From Nitzschia sp. DOCU1 (Eukaryota; Bacillariophyta; Bacillariophyceae; Bacillariales; Bacillariaceae), in the NCBI GenBank assembly GCA_951394045.1, contig OX595991.1, positions 1,178,001-1,242,000 on the forward strand: a stretch of 64,000 bases of DNA, in the 5' to 3' direction. Below, piece after piece: positions 59,263 through 64,000 of the stretch (its first letter is position 1; each line of letters opens with the position of its first letter). Position numbers and translations under genes: made by a program. The notes beneath the pieces are model-generated. The model saw nothing but the letters and a program-made list of their open reading frames with translations. It had not been told where the DNA came from and did not search any database.

Positions 59263-61403
59263 CTAAACTTCGCTGGAGTCCTCTCGATTCCGTGCTTTCT
59301 TCGCCGGTGACTGAAGATGTATTTCATCGTCGGTCAGACTTGATCGCTGCATTTTGGGAGTCAATTTGGTGCCACCCTGCTCGTCCTTCACGTCTAGGTT
59401 CTCATGCGTCTGCTTCGAGCGCCGATACTGGCTCTTGGAAACAGGTGCTGATGCAGCCTCGGCTTCTTTCTCGTCCTCAGACCCAAAGACAAGCTGCGGC
59501 AAATCGCGCTGGAGTACATGGCATATGCCGAGATCCATACCCTCTTTTCGCTCCTCCCATGAATTCATGTTTTGCAAAAAGTCTGAGATGTAGTATCTCA
59601 AGTCAACACTCTCGACCTCAGGAGCGAAACGAAGCGCAATGAAGAAATGGCTCTCCTGTTTGCAAGATTCATCCGATATGCTCTTCTTCTGTTGTGGTTG
59701 GGTGCAGCGATTGCTAACCAGTTTTCCACAATGAGTGTACTTTTGTCGAAAGAACTTTGCAAAAGGCCATGCCGTACATTTCGGCGTTTCGAGGGCGGCA
59801 ATGAGTAATCGTAGTCGAGATTCGCAGAATCTTTGCCAGGGAAGAAATTCACTCGAATTCTTGGCAGAAATCGACACCTGGAGAAAGTTGCTATGTCGGA
59901 AAAAGAAGTCTGTGTCGTTGAAAATATCTCTCCATTGATCCTCTCCTCGCTCAAGAATCCTAGCCGCACGGATCATCTCCTGCTGCATGCGACGAAGCTG
60001 TGAAACGCCAACGTTGTACGCCGAGTTCACTGATCGTGATGGAGGAGATCAGGACAGTCAGAAAGCTAAAATATTGAACACTTCATCGGAATACAATTCA
60101 TCTTGAAACTTACTGGATGGGTAGGCAGGTGTCAAGATCGGCATGAGTTGTTTCGCATCTCGAGGGTTTTTGTCTGGGTCCCACACAGGCATTGACACCT
60201 GGATTCCTTCCGGGGGATCTCTTTGGACCGGACAAAGCGATACCGGAGTAGGCCATTTCCTGCAAAAGAGGAGACATTTAAGTCCAATCGATTGCATCAG
60301 GTCAAACATTGTCAACAGCCGCAATACATCAAAACTTACCATAAAGCAAAGGTTCGAAAGAAGATACGAAGCAAGGTAGTTGGTTTGTGTTCCGGGTGTC
60401 GCTTACAAACCCACGCGACCAAAAGGCACCAATTTATTCCCCCGAGGAACCCGAGCACGTTCGAGTAAACCCCATGTATGATGGCCCACTCCTTGACAGC
60501 AGCAAGAGTGATGCGAAACGATTCAATGTTTGGCTCTACCATCTCCAAAATGAGCTGAGTTACTCGCACTCCATTAAGACTACGCACCCCAGCTTCATCC
60601 TGCCAATATCGAAGAAACCCAAGTACGATGAGACAAAGCAAATTGCAAATAGGACAGACACCACAACGGACACCTACCACTCCGACAAGATCCGCGTCGT
60701 CGATCATGTACTCTTTACGACTTGTCTCGATAGCAGATGCTTCGCCTTCTACACGGGAAACAGCTGGAGGTGGGCTCTTTTGCTGAAATTCCAGTAGCTT
60801 AGTTGCGTCAGAAGCTCTTCCAAAGAGCATGTCGACCTGGATTTGATTCAGTCGAAACTTGATGACAGGCTAGTAGTGTGTGGCAGACAATGATGAGAAG
60901 ACAGGACATCAAGAAACCGACCTGGTAGAACTTGTGCGATCACTTACCGTGTAGGCGGATGGTATCGCATGAACATCTTGGATTCTTGCGTCCTGCCGAA
61001 GAGTCGCCACCAGACTGGTGAAAAAGTCGGCCCGAGAACAACTGGGCGGCGCCATGGCAAGAACATCCAAGTCCGAATCTGGACGATGCACTCCGAGACG
61101 ATAGCTTCCAAACGTAATCAGAGACACCCGGGGTTGCTTCCACTTGCTACTTTCAGATTTTTCCTGGACGACAGAAGCCCACTCGCAAAGAATGGATTCC
61201 AGGGTTTCAATTGCCTCTTGGCGTCGTCGCTCGTCGTCGTGTCGGCCGACAGGCAAACAGGCGCGTTCCTGAAGCATCTCTTCCAGCAATTGAGACTCTT
61301 GAAGAGCCATGACCGGGTCATGAGGTGGATCACGGCGGCGATCGCGACCATGTCCTTTTCGTTGGTGCCGCGGCGACCCTCGCTGGTGAAACTTTGCCGA
61401 CAT
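59263..61403 (-). CDS. PAP: Nuclear poly(A) polymerase
   Basis: Five exons: 61403-60948, 60869-60678, 60599-60340, 60259-60114 and 60029-59263. Introns are 78, 78, 80 and 84 bp, all GT-AG and in phase; total 606 residues. Nucleotidyltransferase signatures are FGSYRLGVHRPDSDLDVLAM with the D-x-D pair, then NQIQVDMLFGR with the third Asp after the first splice. The splices restore VRSLNGVRVTQLIL, WPTPVSLCP and MNSAYNVGVSQLRRM, each a conserved PAP block. VYSNVLGFLGGINWCLLVAW is the central-domain hallmark. The C-terminal RNA-binding region is followed by a basic tail (SPAKKARNRED) that may be a nuclear signal. The enzyme adds poly(A) to cleaved pre-mRNA. This is the most intron-rich gene in the window. 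Confidence 0.95.
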
Positions 61404-61433
61404 GATGGCTACCAGGATCTCAATGCGATCTCA

Positions 61434-61823
61434 ATGCGCTTGAGACTTTTGAGTGATCCAAAGTATGAGGTGCTACTCAGACGATGAAATCGAGGCGCTT
61501 GACACCCGGTGGAGCTATTGCCAGTCGGCAGAGACGATCTTTAGGGACTGTGCGATGATGGCAAAACCTTCTCATCTCTCGCTTCTCACAAAGATGATAT
61601 GCGGGAATGGCAAAAATCAGCGCTCGATGATGATCATCAGATGGAGCAAGCGCAAGACGTTCAAAGGCGCGTCGAGCTTGGATTGGCTGGCGCGCCAACA
61701 TCCGAAAAAAAATCGAAGAAAATGACTAGAGCGACTACAACCAAACACAAACCGTCTGGCCATTTACCGTTACTTACGCCCAAAGGAAGAAACAAAGGCC
61801 CAAATCCTAATTCTCTGTTGTGA
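61434..61823 (+). CDS. Possible small spliced gene (104 aa), uncertain
   Basis: A protein-like frame runs from an acceptor (ctttag, 61539-61544) to TGA 61821-61823: DDGKTFSSLASHKDDMREWQ then a helical acidic part and a basic tail (SEKKSKKMTRATTTKHK). A candidate first exon is 61434-61469 (MRLRLLSDPKYE), joined over 61470-61544 (75 bp, donor GTGCTA, phase 0). The donor is weak, and the start would lie only 31 bp from the poly(A) polymerase start on the other strand. No family was recognised. The second exon is more believable than the first. Confidence 0.35.
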
Positions 61824-62184
61824 GAAATGGAAGATTTAGCCAATCAAAATGAATGATGCAACGCTGGTAGCGTACGTCACCAGCTTTTCCACACATGAAT
61901 GTTCTTCCCCGGTCATTTTCCTTCATATGTAGAAAATTTGCGTTATTCCATTACTTATGAGAAGGCATACCTGGTAAGAACTTCCAGTGAGGTTTGCTTT
62001 TTCCCGCGACGCTTTCTTGACACTTTCGGTCATCGTAGGAGAGAGGCGATCTGCATTTTGAGATGCGAAAGCACCGCCTTCAACTTCCTACCCCCTACCT
62101 ATCCTTGACGACACAACAACATTCCGACACAAAAAGAGCCATCGATTGCTTTTGTAGTAATAATCCTTGAAAACTCTTTTCACC
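61824..62184. other. Intergenic region
   Basis: Nothing was recognised; it presumably contains the promoter of the next small gene. Confidence 0.35.
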
Positions 62185-62487
62185 ATGGATACTCGCCGCC
62201 CCCGAAAGTCCAAGGACAAGAAGGACAAGAAGAAGAAAAAGAGTGGAGTCCGCACTAAATTCTTGATCGAGTCTCTTCGTCAAGATTATTATTCGCTTCG
62301 TGACGAGAATGACCGCCTGCGGGAGATTGTGCAAACAAATCTTCCCCGCCATGCGGCCGATGCCATCCTGGCGGATTGCTTCGATCTCACTTCCCCCTCT
62401 GCTCGCGTCACATCTATTGATGAGCTCGCCAGCAAGATGCCTGGCATGAATATCGCCGAGGAGGACGATGAAGATGATGACTACTAA
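62185..62487 (+). CDS. Small basic/leucine-heptad protein (100 aa)
   Basis: Single exon from ATG 62185 (caccATGgat). A lysine-rich start (RRPRKSKDKKDKKKKKSG) leads to a heptad-type helix, FLIESLRQDYYSLRDENDRL then REIVQTNLPRHAADAILADC, and a SIDELASKMPGM motif with an acidic end (EEDDEDDDY). The L-R-x-E/D-N-x-R-L-R pattern resembles a short leucine-zipper-like dimer helix, but there is no canonical bZIP basic region (N-x7-R). I place it with the short coiled-coil regulators of diatoms, without naming a function. Confidence 0.7.
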   Translation: MDTRRPRKSKDKKDKKKKKSGVRTKFLIESLRQDYYSLRDENDRLREIVQTNLPRHAADAILADCFDLTSPSARVTSIDELASKMPGMNIAEEDDEDDDY

Positions 62488-63289
62488 ACACAATTGGCGG
62501 CACTCTGCCGACGCGTGCTTGTTTGTGAATTATTCAAGATATTATCTACAAGATTGCCATGGGCGATGACTCTCAGCCTGCCGAAGAAGTTGAGTTGCCA
62601 TCCCTATTGGATGGGTTGTTGGGTGGGTTTCGTTTGGCGTGATGCGATCATCGAGTCTCAAGAATGACTTGCATAATATAATTTTTACATAAAATATGAT
62701 TCTTTGGTCAACTCTATTCTACATCATCTTTCACCACCCGTTACTTTAGGTGCAACTTCCTCTGAGAACTGAAGGTGTGGGGTTGCTAACAGTTTCTCTT
62801 CCTCAGCTTGTTTCCAGACGATTCCGATGGATACTCATCGTGCTTCCGCGGGGTGTCAGGTGGTGGGCTGTAGATCTCCCTCCATGATGCGATAATGAAG
62901 CCAACGTGGGCCTCGCGGAAAAAGAAGATATGGATGACATGGCACTCCTCGTGGAACCCCCGACAAACGGACGGACATAGTAATAACAAAGCGGACAGAG
63001 GACAGATCATTCATTCGTCTGTTTCGTTCCTCCGTCCTCCCCACTGCTTGAATAATCTTCGGATCGAACGCGTCGAATGGTACTGGCTGCCTCGCGCGCA
63101 GGGCCACCCCGTTTGAAAAAGTTCATCGTTTTTTGCCGCCGCAGATTTTATGCCTCTTGTCTCATCGTCTCTCATACCCCGTCCATTTGATCGTTTCTCT
63201 TTTCAAACTTACTCTTTCTGCTACTGATTGGCATCATTTTTGGCTCACAATAACCTTGCTAGGTAATAGAGGGAAGTCTAGCCTACAAA
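62488..63289. other. Intergenic region
   Basis: It lies between two plus-strand genes. It is pyrimidine-rich near 63140-63210, probably the 5' leader of the next gene. No gene was recognised. Confidence 0.4.
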
Positions 63290-64000
63290 ATGCCGCCTCA
63301 CTCCAAGTCGACGAGGCGGAAACGCAAACGCTTTTTTCGCTTCCGGCCTGCCGTCATTTTAGGCTTTCTGATGGCCTTATCGGCGGCGTTGGCCATTTAC
63401 AATGTGCGCATGTCTCATACCCTGATGGAACTCGAACAACAAATAAAAGATTGTGTGCAATACAGTAATAATCAATCCTCAGCGGAAGCTCAGCGTGTTT
63501 GGGTCTCGTTTGGACAAGAGTATGACAAGCAGGTGTCCATCCCTGATGAAGCCCAAAATCGAGTGGATGAAAGGACGAGGGCCACGGCGGAAATCCCCAA
63601 AGATCTACTCCCCTTGATTGACTGGAACAAGACATTGCCAAACACGAATATTGACATTGGTGTTCCCGTGTCGGGTCAAGATTCGAAACTAATCGAGTTT
63701 TTTGGTTTCCTCGGCAAATCTATTGGACAGTTTTATAGGCTCAGAGAAATGTCTCCGACGACTGTTACAGTACGCGTCTTGGTCACTCGATACTCTCAAG
63801 ACGATTCCTCGATTGGCTTCCGGCAGCGCTTGGCAGAAGAAGCTGCCCTTTCTATTGAACACGTGGTATTTGTACACTCTGCAGAACCCAGATTCCATCG
63901 CGCCCCTGCGATCAACGTCCTCCACAATGCTACAAAACACAACGAACGGTCAGTTCTGGCAATCGTCGACGTGGATATGGATGTTGGACCCCGCTTTCTC
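63290..64000 (+). CDS. Type II Golgi glycosyltransferase, chondroitin-synthase-like, 5' part (runs off window end)
   Basis: Open from ATG 63290 to the last base (237 codons), with no intron in the visible part. A basic cytosolic tail (HSKSTRRKRKRFFRFRP) precedes a signal anchor (AVILGFLMALSAALAIYNV) and a stem with a coiled-coil start. The catalytic part begins with TVTVRVLVTRYSQDD. It continues EPRFHRAPAINVLHNATKHN then SVLAIVDVDMDVGPRFL. The R-F-x-R-A-x-A-x-N block followed by a D-V-D-M metal motif matches chondroitin N-acetylgalactosaminyltransferase/chondroitin synthase-type domains. The sugar specificity is not fixed by this part. The 3' end is outside the window. Confidence 0.82.
   Translation, partial: MPPHSKSTRRKRKRFFRFRPAVILGFLMALSAALAIYNVRMSHTLMELEQQIKDCVQYSNNQSSAEAQRVWVSFGQEYDKQVSIPDEAQNRVDERTRATAEIPKDLLPLIDWNKTLPNTNIDIGVPVSGQDSKLIEFFGFLGKSIGQFYRLREMSPTTVTVRVLVTRYSQDDSSIGFRQRLAEEAALSIEHVVFVHSAEPRFHRAPAINVLHNATKHNERSVLAIVDVDMDVGPRFL

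Noticed and set aside
1..64000. tRNA or rRNA genes
   Set aside because: I looked for B-box-like GGTTCGAATCC sequences and rRNA-like stretches; no candidate had a matching A box or fold. A tRNAscan or Rfam run would settle this.

Overview
The window is nuclear DNA of a diatom, most probably a raphid pennate one (inference). Several things point there. Genes carry short GT-AG introns of about 70-130 bp. Two plastid enzymes, GapC1-type GAPDH and plastid glutamine synthetase, carry the bipartite presequence of secondary red plastids: a signal peptide ending in an A|F cleavage site, then a transit peptide. There is also a member of the diatom-expanded family with a GDNPSC-type motif, and an LTR retrotransposon of the Ty3/gypsy order. 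Genes are dense, lie on both strands and mostly form divergent or closely convergent pairs. Exon joins below were worked out by hand from splice dinucleotides and reading phase.

Layout. 1-2.0 kb: 5' part of a tandem-repeat protein (11 units of 51-54 residues) on the minus strand, leaving the window at base 1. 3-9 kb: a tiny lysine-rich protein, a secreted S28 serine carboxypeptidase, plastid GAPDH. 8.7-15.3 kb: a J-domain protein, a TMBIM/Bax-inhibitor-like membrane protein, a type II membrane glycosyltransferase with a C-terminal Tudor-like domain, the AP-3 sigma subunit. 16.7-20.7 kb: plastid glutamine synthetase, a radical-SAM-like protein without the cluster cysteines, a diatom-family protein. 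21-27 kb: a PA-TM-RING ubiquitin ligase, a REI1/ZNF622-type 60S factor, an unknown membrane protein, a COPI-associated-like membrane protein.

27.46-32.50 kb: a 5.0-kb Ty3/gypsy element on the minus strand with identical 146-bp LTRs. Its gag ends in an in-frame UGA-C and pol continues in the same frame; pol is then broken by one frameshift. It sits between two divergent genes, the COPI-associated-like gene and a gene with a GCR1_C-like DNA-binding region.

34-45.5 kb: a variant protein kinase, a prolyl-4-hydroxylase-like dioxygenase, a 1142-residue acidic/RGG repeat protein, RPA70, a small membrane protein, a membrane coiled-coil cyclophilin-like protein. 45.9-64 kb: an F-box protein, an F-box-like/WD40 protein, a small membrane protein, a DONSON homologue, a secreted SET plus 2OG-dioxygenase protein, a membrane-anchored methyltransferase, poly(A) polymerase (five exons), two small proteins, and a Golgi glycosyltransferase cut by the window end.

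Most genes are unrelated housekeeping functions. RPA70 and DONSON both act at replication forks and lie 9 kb apart; GAPDH and GSII both serve plastid metabolism. No rRNA, tRNA, CRISPR array or bacterial-type operon was seen.
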